From: Liolophura sinensis
Taxonomy: Eukaryota > Mollusca > Polyplacophora > Chitonida > Chitonidae
DNA length: 64,000 bases
NCBI RefSeq assembly: GCF_032854445.1
Contig: NC_088307.1
Location: 18,476,001 to 18,540,000, forward strand
Reading direction: 5' to 3'
The notes under the pieces were generated by a model. It had not been told where the DNA came from and ran no database searches. It was given only the letters and a program-made list of their open reading frames with translations. Both the position numbers and the translations under genes were made by a program. Below are positions 22,301-35,200 of this stretch, piece by piece. Position 1 is the first letter of the stretch. Each line of letters starts with the position of its first letter.

Positions 22301-23095
22301 AAAAACAAAAAAAAGCCCCACCCGAAGTGGTAAAATAAATAACGTACAGTTAAAATCAGAAAGCCGCCATGCCCCTTTAACGGCTCCGTAGTTTCTGCTT
22401 GAAAGTGTGACGTTCAAGAACAGTTTGTGTCAAGGGTTGTGGCCACCTTTTCAGCTGCAAAAATACTGCTGTTTTCCACTGGAGTTCAACTTTCATACGG
22501 GAATTTGAAAAGTGTCCATTATTCATTAAATAATGTATGTGATAAAAGTATCAAATCTTACCTTAAAAACTTTTTGAATAATTCGGTATACCATCCAATG
22601 CATGTCCCTACACGTATGAAACTGACCGCCGTCACACAATGATGAAAAAAAACTTTTCAGCACCGCGTTTAGTACCACTGAAATATGTACTCATGTCGAG
22701 TGTCAAAATAACAAGTCATTGCTGGAAAGTATAACCCAACATTATAGAATTTTAAGAAATACAACTTTCAGACTTTTATTCAAAAGAAACATTTCGATAT
22801 TGCGGGTAAATGCGCAAAAACTATGTTCATTAAAAATCACCAATAAAGGCCGTGTGAGAAATCATCAAATTCAATATCGTGCATGAAATTAATATATCAT
22901 AGTGTAATACTGATGAGTTCGACTGTTCGGCGACTATCTCAAGGTTGTATACAATTTCTCAGTTACTGTCGTAATCTGAATTCTGACCTCCTGTTTGTGC
23001 TATGTTACTTTAAAACAACCATGTATTGTCAGTCAATCAGTATGAGACATTCTAACCTCCAATCCTGTATTTGCTGTCCGGTCGAAGTCTCCTCG

Positions 23096-23902
23096 TCACT
23101 CTCGGGTACTGACGCGCGGGATTTCCCTCTGGAATTCCAGGGAGGGACAGTGCAATCTCGGAGATTTTAGTGGATGCAGAGGTATGAGTGACACATTCGC
23201 CTGGCCGTAGTCGAGGCCTGGTGTCCCAGAACTGTATACCCTGAAGGGCATCTGAGATGCTGTCCTCTGTCTCAGGTACACTGCAGCATCATCGGTGCTG
23301 AGGAGTGGGCACTTGTCTGAGAACGTGACCACATCGTCCCAATCTAACTGATGACAAGTTTTTGTAGGGCAGGAAATGCTTTGAGTATTTGTCACTTCCC
23401 AGTAAGCTCTGTTGTTGTTGTTTCTTTGGTCACTGGTATTCTGATTGATGTTTTTCATGGATGACCACTTCTCACTAACATTCATCATGTCGTCTTCGAT
23501 GTCCTGCACAAGCAGATCGTCAGCCACAGGATTTCTTCTCGATCCATGGTTGGGCATTATTGTGAGGGGAGAAACCATATACGGGGTAGATTCGGGAACC
23601 GTGTCTGGAGAGGCCCGCGGGGTGGGGACATCCACTGTAAAGTTTATCACAGAATAGTCATCGGAACATATGCTGAGTAATTCTAAGCTGTCGTCCGATC
23701 TCCAGAAGAGGGGAGGAGTTATATCCCCGCTCATTACGCTTGCACTTCTCACAGGACTTTTCCTAGCATTCAGTTTGGTAGGGTTTCTCTTTGGTTTAGG
23801 AAATCTCCATCTTTTCCACCAAGTAGCAGCGAATTGGACTTCTCGACGTTTGGCCACTATTTCTTCAGCGGAGGTTGATACTTTGGAATAACTACAACCC
23901 AT
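23096..23902 (-). CDS. Single-exon orphan protein with N-myristoylation/palmitoylation start (MGCSYSK)
   Basis: The first ATG of the open frame (23902-23900) has a strong context, with G at -3 and G at +4. It gives a 268-residue protein ending IPRVSTRE with TGA at 23096-23098. The frame is open 18 codons further upstream, but without an ATG. The start MGCSYSK has Gly2, Ser6 and Lys7 of the N-myristoyltransferase consensus, and Cys3 is a usual palmitoylation site. Then come a basic stretch (WWKRWRFPKPKR, KLNARKS) and a polar, Ser/Pro/Asp-rich remainder with no transmembrane segment or fold I recognise. Inference: a mostly disordered peripheral membrane protein held at the inner leaflet by two lipids and a basic patch. 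It may be the only exon or the first of several. It lies antisense inside a possible long GST intron. Confidence 0.65.
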   Translation of the reverse strand: MGCSYSKVSTSAEEIVAKRREVQFAATWWKRWRFPKPKRNPTKLNARKSPVRSASVMSGDITPPLFWRSDDSLELLSICSDDYSVINFTVDVPTPRASPDTVPESTPYMVSPLTIMPNHGSRRNPVADDLLVQDIEDDMMNVSEKWSSMKNINQNTSDQRNNNNRAYWEVTNTQSISCPTKTCHQLDWDDVVTFSDKCPLLSTDDAAVYLRQRTASQMPFRVYSSGTPGLDYGQANVSLIPLHPLKSPRLHCPSLEFQREIPRVSTRE

Positions 23903-23981
23903 AACACTAACCACATATTTACATACACGTATGCACAGTCGTGGAAAGCGTGCCAAACGTCAACACGTCTATTTCTCATTG

Positions 23982-23989
23982 TGACGTCA
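23982..23989. promoter_or_regulatory. Consensus cAMP response element TGACGTCA
   Basis: Perfect palindromic CREB/ATF site 80 bp upstream of the MGCSYSK start codon, in the position expected for a proximal promoter element. Function is inferred from position and motif only. Confidence 0.5.
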
Positions 23990-24465
23990 TTGTGTACTGA
24001 TCTCTGTCACCGCATCTTTCGATTGTCAGATCCTTACACGCAAAGTAGAGCGTTAAAAGCATCAGAAAAGTAGAACCAAATTAGTATTTAAATAAATTGT
24101 GAAAAGCTTTGTTTCTGAGGTCATGTTGTGAAATTTACATCTGTTTGACAATTAATGAAGTACGGCAGTAAAATAAGTTAACAATCTTTGAGTCGTAGAA
24201 GCTGGCGGAAGTGTTCAGCGATATCAGTACTTCGTCCGTCTCCAAGGTGACGCCAGCGTCACGCTACGTACAATGGCTCGACGGCGGAAAATACCGAAGA
24301 AGGCAGTGGCGTCGTTCTGATTCTTCCTTCAACAACCCGCCGCCCCTTCTCGTCAAAACTTTACTCGGAACACGTCAACTCGGAACACGTTGTTTACCAT
24401 TCCTTCGGCCGCCCGTAAATTCCCTAAAAGGTTCCGAATGAATCGATTCTTTGCAAAGGTCATTG

Positions 24466-24473
24466 TGACGTCA
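24466..24473. promoter_or_regulatory. Second consensus CRE TGACGTCA
   Basis: Same palindrome about 560 bp upstream of the MGCSYSK start, again in the context ATTGTGACGTCAT. The shared context suggests either duplication or paired use. Confidence 0.4.
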
Positions 24474-24573
24474 TGACGTTTCAGAGAGGTACGCCGGTAT
24501 GAGATTACTTTCTGCAGTATCTCCCAGAGTAACAAGACGTTTTCAAAACCGTAATATAAATAAATAAATAAAT

Positions 24574-24574
<1 letters not shown>

Positions 24575-24641
<67 letters not shown>
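24575..24641. repeat. (AT)n microsatellite, about 33 repeats
   Basis: Uninterrupted AT dinucleotide run, preceded by AAATAAATAAATAAATC, which may be the tail of a lost SINE. Confidence 0.98.
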
Positions 24642-24645
<4 letters not shown>

Positions 24646-24892
24646 CTGCAGGGCAACTCGTGTCCGCGGAAACTCGTACCCTGATCAGACTGTACCCAAA
24701 ATCAGTTCGCTTGGGTATACGCGTTAATCCCTTAATCCCGTGTCCATGACGCTGCCTCACTGAAGCTTTACACTGTAGAAATCACACGCGGAAGCTCAAC
24801 CAGTCACAGTATTTACAAATGTACTAACACCGGGCCAGTCAATCACTTTCCTTTATCAAACATTAAACGCTGTTACCACTTTCACAACAACT

Positions 24893-25098
24893 TGCCCCCG
24901 TGGCCCAGTGACTAGCCTATGAGCACAGCATATAAGCATGTTGGCTTCCTCTCCGGCCGTACGTGGGAAGGCCTTGCAGCAACCTGTGGATGGTCGTGGG
25001 TTTCACGCGGGCTCTGTCCGGTTTCGTCCCACAATAACGTTGGCCACCCTTGCACAGGTCAAATATTCTTTACGACATAGAACAACAAACAAACAATA
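24893..25098 (+). mobile_element. Family A SINE with an internal deletion in the head
   Basis: The head CCCCCGTGGCCCAGTGACTA is followed directly by GTTGGCTTCCTCTCCGGCCG, so box B is missing. Body and tail are present; the end is AACAAACAAACAA. Confidence 0.85.
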
Positions 25099-25119
25099 CC
25101 TTGCAAAACGAGTATAGTA

Positions 25120-25850
25120 TTCGGATTGAACAGTTGTTACCATTCTATGCAGTAGGCAGGCCTATATTTAGTGCGAGTCAGCTTCTTTGAGCAGTTGCTA
25201 TCATTCTATATAATAGGCAGGCCTATATTTGTTTCATTTCAGCTTCATTAAGCAATTGTTACCATTCTATAAAGTAGGCAGCCTATAGTTGGTACGAATC
25301 AGCTTCACTGAACAGTTGTTTTATCATTCGGTATTAAAATTCAGCTATAAAGACTGACAGTTTTACCGTTTGTACAGTTAGCATATATTTATTACTAGTC
25401 AGCCAAGAAATGAACACTCCTACCATCAAGAATTATTATAGGATTTTCGACTTGAGATTAAAAAGTTACTTTCATTCTATGCCCGGCAGATTCAACAATT
25501 GAACTGCAGTTCTACAGTAGACCCATTTGGTACGTTCCAGTTAAGATTCGAAAGGTTCTGTACAGGCTACTTGAGCCTATGTTCCTATATGGTAGACCTG
25601 TTTGATGAGATTGAGCGAAAAAATTAAACAGTTTATATCATTCTGTGGTACGCCTAATTGTTACAATTCTGCCTTGATTTAACAATAGTGAATATACCAT
25701 TCAATGCTGTAGAGTTATTTGGTCAAATTCGGCTGTATAGGAATTTAACATTCTATACTACACTGTCTTATTTGGTATTCAGTTCAGATAGGGATTTATT
25801 AGTTGTTAGCATATTATACTATGGGTATAGTTGGTACGGCTTAGATATAC
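25120..25850. repeat. Degenerate ~69-bp tandem repeat
   Basis: Three clear units at about 25120-25330 share TTGTTACCATTCTAT, AGTAGGCAGGCCTATA and a CAGCTTC word. Weaker copies of 'CATTCTAT...TTTGGTA...' continue to about 25850. Confidence 0.65.
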
Positions 25851-26198
25851 TCACTATTTCTTTTTTTCAATTATTCTTTCTTTCATTACGGGTTTCTGTC
25901 GTTATATCTTTGATTGATTCTTTCTTTCTTTCTTTCTTTTTACATGTCCTTTTTAACTCGTTCTCTCTTTCTCTTCTTATGATCACATCGCTTTCTGCTG
26001 AAGAGAAAAAACGGTTATGAATATAAATAGCTACTCTGCAGTCCGACACGGCTCCGACCCTTAAACGGCTGCAGGCATTGATCGAATGTTGTTATCCTCG
26101 CCAACGCAACCACCCCCGGCTATGCTGTAATCCGGGTTCTATCCTCGTCTTTAGCGGCTGCCGTTGACTCTGGGTGGTGTTTGGACGTGTATTGAACA

Positions 26199-26231
26199 AT
26201 GGCTGTGATAGGATATTGGCCAATCCGGGGC
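26199..26231 (+). CDS. GSTM: GST exon 1
   Basis: MAVIGYWPIRG, 33 nt, phase 0, donor GGC|gtaagt. Contains the catalytic tyrosine. Confidence 0.9.
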
Positions 26232-29200
26232 GTAAGTTTAGTATTTTATGAAAATCGATGCTTTAGGCGTCGGCCAACACTAGACTTATAGAGATCATCT
26301 GTATTCATACAGAATAAGGCCTAGGCTGCTGACCTGAATTTGAAATCACCGTATGCCGTCAGTTCGTTGGAGCAAATATGTTAATCATTGTTGCATTGGG
26401 TACGGCTGCACTGAACCACAGCTGTCTGCATATTTTCTAAGCTTTAGGCTTTGTGAAATATTCTTGAGTACGGCGTAAATAACCTTTTTGATGGTTTTTT
26501 TTTTACTTCGTGACGTTTGTATATATATCTTGTATATACACGGTAGTAGTTTTGTATGCTGTTGAATATAAATAAGTGGCTCAATTGGTTAGTGCGCTAA
26601 GCACAGCGTAATTACCCAGGAGACTGTCACCGATGCAGTCGCTGTGAGTTCAAGTCTTCCTCTCCGGCCGTAAGTGGGAAGGTCTCCCAGCAACCTGCGG
26701 ATGGTCGTGGGTTTCACCCGGGCTGTGCCCGGTTTCCTCCCAACATAATGCTGGCCGCCGTCGTATAAGTGAAATATTCTTGAGTACGTCGTAAAACACC
26801 AATGAAATAAATAAATAAATAAATATAAATCCCTTGAATATAAATATTTGCAGACAGATTAGGTTAGAAGATCCAAGAAGTCATATATCCAAGAGAGAGA
26901 GAGAGAGAATTAAATCATATATCCAAGAAATATAATGAACTTACACTGAAGGAGTTTGATGAGGAAAATTTGTTTTTATAGTAATAACTTGGATCTGATA
27001 TAAATGTTACATAACACACAGGCTGTAACTATTGCCACAAGGCGAGATTTTGTACAAGCCAAATGTAGGATCCTTCTATATGTTATTCTCCTTCGACTAA
27101 GGGTGATTCACTATGTCATTATTGAAAGTATCCCTCTTGCCGTAAAGTCGACCTGACGACAAACTGTTGTAGTGAAATTCCAAGTCCAAGTAAGATGTAC
27201 CTTTAAATCGGGCGAAGGGGGATATGCATCTTTCACAGCTATTGCCATATATAATGTGTTGCTTAAAGCTAGCAGATAATCAGTATATGTGAATGAGAAA
27301 GAGCGAAACGTACCGCCAGAGTGGTAGATTGAAGCACTATGAAAAGCCCAAATCAGCTTTTGAATGGTTTCACAATGGGGATCTTTTGCTTTGGACTGGG
27401 ACCTTTTTATATACTGCATAGACTTAAGGAAATAGGGAACGTAATGCGACCGTAACACTTCTCAAATGTGTTATATAAATTTTATTTGACTTGATTGGTG
27501 TTTCACGCCGTACTCAAGAATATTTCACTTATATATCGGCGGCGGCCAGCATTATTCTGGGAGGAAACCGGGCAGAGCCCGGGGGAAATTCACGACCATC
27601 CACAGGCTGCTGAAAGACCTTCCCACGTACGTCCGGAAAGGAAGCCAGCACGAGGTGGACTTGAATTCACAGCGACCGCATTGGTGGGAGGCTCCTGGTC
27701 ATTGTGCAACGCTGGCGTGCTAACTCCCTCAATAACGGACGCCCCTTCTTTATAGAAATCTCCTTGCTTAATGGAGGACAGTTCACTAACCTTCGGTATA
27801 TATAGGTGAATTGAAACAGAATGCTTTTGATGGTGACAGTGAGGTGTTTGACATCCAAAGGTCACCGATAACCAAAGGTGTAAGGCCAAGCTTTGGTAAA
27901 CAGCGAGTTACATTTACTGACCTCTTTTGAGTGTTTGGTCAAGGTGACATGAAGCGGCTGACAACGCTCGAGTGGCGCTTGCGCAGTCTTTTCTATCAGC
28001 CTCTGGCTGACTGGTTTCCTCCTCCGATAAAACTGACCGATCGTATATGAGTGAAACATTTTTGAGTATGGCGTTGAACAAATAAATTATCAAATAAATA
28101 ATTAAGTAATTATTTTAAGAAATAAATTTCATTCACAGAGAAAAAGTATGGAGACGACCCCTCTCCCATGTCCTCTTTCCCAGTGTATATAGATACGTAC
28201 GTAGGTATATGATAATAGAAGTCATACTAGTGAAGGCTTCTTCTTGGCCGAGCTCGTTTAACTAATATAGGGGCCCTCGATCCGTGGCCAAGTGGTAAGT
28301 ATACTAGCCCAGCACAATGGCCTAGCAGCCTTTCACCAATGGGATCCCAGTGAGTTCAAGTTCAGCTCACTTTGCATGACATCCTCTCCGGTCGAATGCG
28401 GAAAGGCCTCCCAGCATCCTGCGGAGGGTCGAGGGTTTCCTTCGCATTCTTCCCGGTTTCCCCTCACCATTATGGCCACCAGTGTGTAAGCGAAATATTC
28501 GGGAGTACGGTGTGAAACTTCAATGAAAAAGATAAATAAATTTACTGATATACTGCTAGAGAGATATGGAATACACACACAGGTAAAACTAACACAGAAA
28601 CGCCCTTTTGGATTGAGTTTGTCTTAGCATAACGCTTTTAAGATGCCCACACTAAGACTAAGCTTTCAACTCATGTTTCCCTTCCTTTTACGCAAGTCTG
28701 TTATTGCCTTTCTTCATGTGACCCATATGATTTAGTTCTTCGGAGATTTGGGGCCACCCCGACACATTATAAAGCCACAGCTTTTGATTGGTGGAGGAAA
28801 CCGGCGGACTCTGCGTGGGAACATTATAAGTTCCACGAGCGTGTTGTGTTGGTATATGGCCCCATATTTCGTTGAGATGATGAAATATTGCTGATGCATC
28901 CCTGACTCCTTGTTATCGGCTGGCACGTGCCTTCCTGACACCGCAAGTGAACAGAAAAAGTATACTCTCGCTTGTGCGGCGAATATGGTAACTTATCCCA
29001 GCGGATTTGCTCTGAGTAATGATAATTACGTGTAGCTGACAAAAAGATCAGCTGACAGGTTGACTTCATTACAAACATGCATTGTTACTAAGCTTCAATA
29101 CGGACGGCAGGTATACGAACATCTGTCTCTACGGCTGGAGTAATTTATATACCTATTTTACGTAGGCCTACAAACGTAGCCATATGGCTATGTATTATAT

Positions 29201-32200
29201 TATGTTATATTATGTTATATTACATTACATTACATTACATTATATCATATTATATTATATTATATTACATTACATTACATTATATTAGGCCTATATTTTT
29301 AAGGCTGAGTAAAGAGCCTATCTGACATAATACGGATGTCAGTTTTTTTATGAGTGTTTTCCGAATACAGACTATGTTGTGAGTTATATACAGAAAAAAA
29401 GGCATTTTCTCTTTCCTGTTTGGAACTATCATTAATCATGTGATTGCTCCGTCTTTTTTGCTGCATGGGAAACAGGACGTGGCTCAGTGCATAGTAAGAT
29501 ATATACTCTTTTATAACGCTGAAATAGCGGCCGCCATGGCCGAGGGGTTAGCATGCTAGCGCAGCACAATACCTCGAGAATCTTTCACCAATCCGATTGC
29601 TGTGAGCTCGAGTTCAGACTTCCTCTCCTTCCGTATCGTGGGGGAGATCTGCCAGCGATCTGTGGATGTTCGTAGATTTCCCCCAGGCTCTGTCTGGTTT
29701 CCTCCCACAATACTCATGCTTGGCGCTGGCGGAAATATTCCAGTACGTCATAACACGCCATCAAATAAGTAAAACAATTCATTAAAAGAGAAATGTTACT
29801 TTAATAATGCAGGGAGTAAAGAATTTGTGTTGTTAGGTTAATTACACTTTCGAAAATTTCATACAGCGAGTATAGGTTCCCTGAATATGCTTACTACTAG
29901 TGGTTAGCACGCCAGTGAGGCGCGATAACCTATGAGTCTATCACCAATGTGATCGCTGTGGGTCCAAGTCAAGCGCATGCAGGCTTTCTCTCCAGCCGTA
30001 CGTGGGAAGGTCTGCCACAACCTGTGGATGGTCGAGGGCTTCCCTGGGCTCTGCCTGTTCCCTCCCACCATAACGCGGGGCGCCGTCGTATAAGTGAAAT
30101 ATTCTTGATTGCGGCGCAAAACACCAATCAAATAAATAAATAAATTTAATGCCTGTGATTTACTTCGTTTACTGATGACATTGTATACTTTGGTTGCAGT
30201 ACGCCCAGCCTATACGGTACCTAATGAAGTACGCAGGACAGCCATTTGAAGAGAAGCTTTACCACCAGAAGGGACGTAAGTTTCGCCGTGCAAACTTACA
30301 CTCGATCCGCTTTTGTTTTTACCATAGGCGGAGATGAGAAAACATATACATTTGTATCCCCCAAATAATTGATCCATGCAATAATTTTAATTTCACAATG
30401 CTATCTACAGATGCAGGGAATTTTAAGCTTAATATTGACGTGAAATAAGTAGAAAGGAAAACCAGTTTTAATGCTGGAATGGCTGAGAAGAGAAATAAAT
30501 TGATGTGATGTGATGTGATGTGATGTTGTGATGTGATGTGATGTGATGTGATGTTGTGTGATGTGATGTGATGTGATGATGTGATGTGATGTTGTGTGAT
30601 GATGTGATGTGATGTTGTGTGATGTGATGTGATGTGATGTGATGTTGAAGTTGTCATTGACAGTATGGCCCATAAAGCTCATCTTACACTTTAAACAATT
30701 GACTGTACTTGATTCCATTTTAAACAGTCTAAAACTATGAGCACAAGTGGTTTTACAGCTGTATAGTTTTGGCAGTCCATCAGGCAATGCAGATTTGGTT
30801 TCAAGGTTTTGTTTCAAGTAACTCAAACCAGAGTTAATCAAGATTGAAACGAGATTACGATGATAAATCGGCATTTCATTAACAAAATTTTCTCTGAAAC
30901 CTTCAAAGTTATGCGTATTCAGTACTTGCGGAACTTTATATTTGCAAACTTCTGTAGAGAAAGTCGGCAAAACTTATTTTCACATATGGTAATTTGGTAA
31001 TTTGCTCCTTCTGAGTGATTCTTTTTGTCAGTTGTTTTCCTTTATCACTTATTAATTTATTTTATTTTACGGGATTAAGCGGCCGCACGACCATTTTTGC
31101 ATAGTCATATTGGAGTAACGCTCCAGTGTTAAATTCGCTCCATCAAACACAGCTGACTGGCTATAATTGTTGTAGTATGATAGCGTAACACGCAAACCGT
31201 TAATTGTCGATATCATATTCTAGTGCATTATGACTCTGTTTTGGCTTTCAGCACCCGATTTTGACAAGTCTGAGTGGAGAAACGTTAAGGACAAACTGAA
31301 TTTGGACTTTCCCAATGTAAGCATATACACGCTTAATACAGCCCATGAACGGTATTCGACTTTCGCAGAAATCTCGGTGTTTTACGAATAAGGATATAAC
31401 AGATAGCGGTAAATCCTGTAATTTTATTGCATTGCCTTTACAGGAATGACAGTTCCATCTTACATGGAGTACATTGTAGACACATATACAGACTATAGAT
31501 CGATGATTTATCTTTCGATGTTATCAATTCAAATTTTTAATGAGAACTCTCGCATCACACCGACAAATCTCGTGTAAAGAGGTAGGCTTGCCAGCACATG
31601 GCATCTCTGAATGTCACATGTGTGAACGATGGTCAGTAACTTGCCAGTGATGGGTGGTTTCTTCCGGACATTCTTTTGGCCTTCACCCATAAAATTGACT
31701 GTCATCGTATATTCTTGTACCCCTGCTGCGGCCCTGACTGTATATTTGCCTGTTTGTTGTATCTTTTAGCTGCCGTATTACCTTGACGAGAAGGAAGGTG
31801 TCAGACTGTCTCAGAGCAAGGCAATTCTCCTCTATCTGGCCAGGAAACACAAATTAGGTCAGTTATGTCTTGTAAATTCCTTCACAAAATACAACGAATA
31901 AGGCTATTACACGATTAGTATCCAACAAGTATTAATATAATAGAAACGCTACATCTGTAATTTTAAATAGATACTGTGCGTTTCGGAATCTAGATTGTCC
32001 ACTAGATTGTCAGCACTATAAAGAAAAAAAAGAACAGTTATTTGTGCCCTGCATGTTTGCAACATCTGGATATCAGAGTTTTGTGTTACTCTCATTTTTA
32101 ACATAACTCAAAAATTCAAACGTGATTTTTACTCGAAGTGGAACTTGCAAGATAAAACGTTTGTGTTATGTTCATCCACATTAAAACTCATTAATGTTGA

Positions 32201-35200
32201 ACGGCCTGAAAAATAAACCTGCACGTAAATTTTTGTTCATAAAGCCAAAGTAGAATAGGCTCCGGATATATTATCATACTCATGCTCGTACTACCGCTTG
32301 TGGAGCATGGTTTTACTGTTAAAAGCAGTTGGCATGGTAGGTTTGTGGGTGAAAGGACCATTTACCTTCCATCATAAATCACACTTCACACGTAGAACTG
32401 CTCGTCAATAAGTTGCCGGTTTACCTTTGGCATTCCGGTTTCCTGCACTCATAAAAGTGACCGTCATCGTACGAGTGAAACATTCTTCAGTATGACTTTA
32501 AACATGAATTAGTCATTCAATCAATCAATCTGTCAATCGATCAATCGATCTACCACGATTAGACGCTGTATGTTTTGGTATTTTTCAGTCGCCACGAAAG
32601 AAGAGGACATCCAGAGACAAGATGTTGTGTTCTTTGAATCCATCGATTTACATAACAGCTTCTTTTTCCTGACCTATCAGCCAAGCTTTGTAAGAGAATC
32701 ATACAACGATCATAGGCATCATGAAATTCTCTATTTCATATATTACATTATTTTTTGTATTTTTCAAATACAACCAATTTATTTGATTGATTGGTGTTTT
32801 ACACCGTACTAGAGAATATTTCAATTATAGGACAGTTGCGAGATTTTAGGATTGAGAAAAGACTCAACTGGAACCCAGTTAGTGTATTTGCTTTGTAGAA
32901 AAATAACACCACAAGACGCGCCAAGAAATACCAAGAAATAATAGTTTGCATATTATTCTTTGATACTGTTAGGTTTCGCGTTTCTGGACTTCATGGCAAT
33001 AGTCTCTGGTATTTCCATATCTTTTTCTCAGTTCCTATCTGCAAACGAGCTCGGATTGCGCTGTTTATTTTCACAACGTTCGAGTTCATCAAGTTTCAAT
33101 TGTAGTCTGTTCTGAAAGCTTTAAAAAAATTTTAAGCTATGAAATGTGTATGCATAGCAGTGATATTATGTTAAAAACTTTAGGAGTGCGGAGAGACAAT
33201 GTCATAAGGGCGCCCGTATACAGCTAAATTCCCGGAGTGAGCTTGTTCTCATCATGGAGTATAACTTTGATACTGTTGGTGATCTCGCCTTGGTGTACAG
33301 CTTTGATACTGCTGGTGGCCTGGCCTTGGTGTATAGATTTGATGCTGCTGGTGATCTCGCCAATGTGTATAGATTTGATACTGCTGATGATCTCGCCTCG
33401 GTGTATAGATTTGATACTGCTGGTAATCTCTCCTCGGTGTATAGATTTGATACTGCTGGTGATCTGGACTTGGTGTATAGCTTTGATACTGTTGGTGATC
33501 TCGTCTTGATGTACAGCTTTGATACTGCTTGTGATCTCGCCCTGGTATACAGCGTTGATCCTGCTGGTGATCTGGCCTTGATGTACAGCTTTGATACTGC
33601 TTGTGATCTCGCCCTGGTATACAGCGTTGATCGTGCTGGTGATCTGGCCTTGGTGTATAGCTTTGATACTGCTGGTGATCTGGCCTTGGTGTATAGCTTT
33701 GATACTGATGGTGACCTGGTCTTGCTGTATAGATTTGATACTGCGGGTGATCTCGTCTTGGTGTACAGCTTCGACACTACTGGTGATCTCGCCTTGGTTC
33801 TGCTGGTGTTCATTTTACTTCATTTTTGTATCCATTGTTACTCATTCGTTAAATTCCATAGGAGATTTATTTTGTTTTCAGTTGGAGATGCGTGAAGACT
33901 ATGTTGCGAAAGATTTGCCACTAAAGCTGAAATTGTTCGAGGACTTTTTAGGAGACCGGAAATTCTTCGTCGGGGATAAGGTAAAACTGCAGATTTGAGC
34001 CTCGCGTGAGGACTTGTGTATTAAACGAAGTCTATCTCTAATTGGTTAATGGCATGAATGAATGAATGAATGAATGAATGATTATGTCAAAACGCCTCAT
34101 TTGAAATATGTCCGCTATGTCGTGGCAATTTAAGGACTTGAAGGATGGTAATTGACCACAAAAACGTGGCCGTAGGTTCGAGCTTGTCGGCTGGAAATGC
34201 GGGGTTCAGCTCGATCCAAGTCATGACCTAACTACCCAAGCGTACATGTACATACATACAATTCCAAGTCTGAACCACACACGTGACCTTAATATCAACA
34301 ATCATGCTCTGGTCAGCCGTGTTATGTCGGGTGTCTTTGGCATGCGCGCCACTGAGGCAGCACTACGTCTACATTACTCCAGACGCCTGGCCCGATCAGT
34401 AGGGCAGGTAACAAAAATTCAGTTACTGGATCAACGTCGGTAATAGAAGCCTAATTCTACCTAAGCCCTGGTGCTAGAGGGTGTCTAAGTTGTTACTATG
34501 TAAGCATTTGCATGAACCGTTAGAAAAAAAACTCCAACTGAGTTAAATTGGCAAGAAGCCGTATTTCACCGGTTATGTTAAGCATATTATGACACTGTGA
34601 TAGCAGCTCTGGTTTTACTCTCTATACTACAAGTCTTTTCTTCTGCATGGGAAATACCGTCTTTATATGACCGGAATGATCTTGAAAACAAGGTTTTTGA
34701 AAGGAAGTCCTACCATATTTCCTCTTATGACTTTTTGCATAAACCCGCCTCGCGCAGCAGTTGTCGACCTAGGTCATACGGAACAAGGATGCTCTGTAAT
34801 TGTCTTTGCTGGTGACAATGAATTAATTGTGTCAATTTCAACATTCCATGATCCATTCCTATTTTCCGGGTCAAAGTGATCTTGCAGAAAATGTGATTAA
34901 TTATATGCTATACGACATTCCATTTTTTACGGACTTTTGTTTGTTTTGCTGTCCGTTATAAAATGGTGTAAACTATTTCCATACAATCCGTTCCGGCCTT
35001 ATTTGAGACGTCGACCATGTCATTTTCGAGGATTTCCCGGTTACCTCAAATAACTTGTTCTCTTGAAGAGTGAGTCAAATCACATTTTCTGGTAGACATC
35101 CCCAAGTTTCTGCTTTCTTGCAGAATGGGATGGACCTGACATTTTCAAAGTTTGTTCATGTTTTCATTTATACAGGTAAATTTCGCTGATTTCAACGTGT

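Larger units (their letters stand above)
15182..23095. other. Repeat-rich stretch without recognisable genes
   Basis: Holds an unclassified dispersed repeat, two minisatellites, several SINE pieces, a duplicated 80-bp segment and a fold-back, listed separately. I found no exon with family similarity. If the exon at 15149 is used with exon 2 at 30200, this is intronic. Confidence 0.6.

Noticed and set aside
23903-23956. Upstream extension of the MGCSYSK protein
   Set aside because: The open frame continues upstream, but the codon at its start is TTG and there is no ATG; an internal MGCSYSK would then lose its lipidation sense.
30319-30970. Thr/Ser/His-rich minus-strand frames
   Set aside because: Arise from the GATGT pentanucleotide array in GST intron 2.
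33202-33895. Frames of 203 and 213 residues around the 36-bp repeat
   Set aside because: Same reason; they lie inside a GST intron and no independent start or domain is present.
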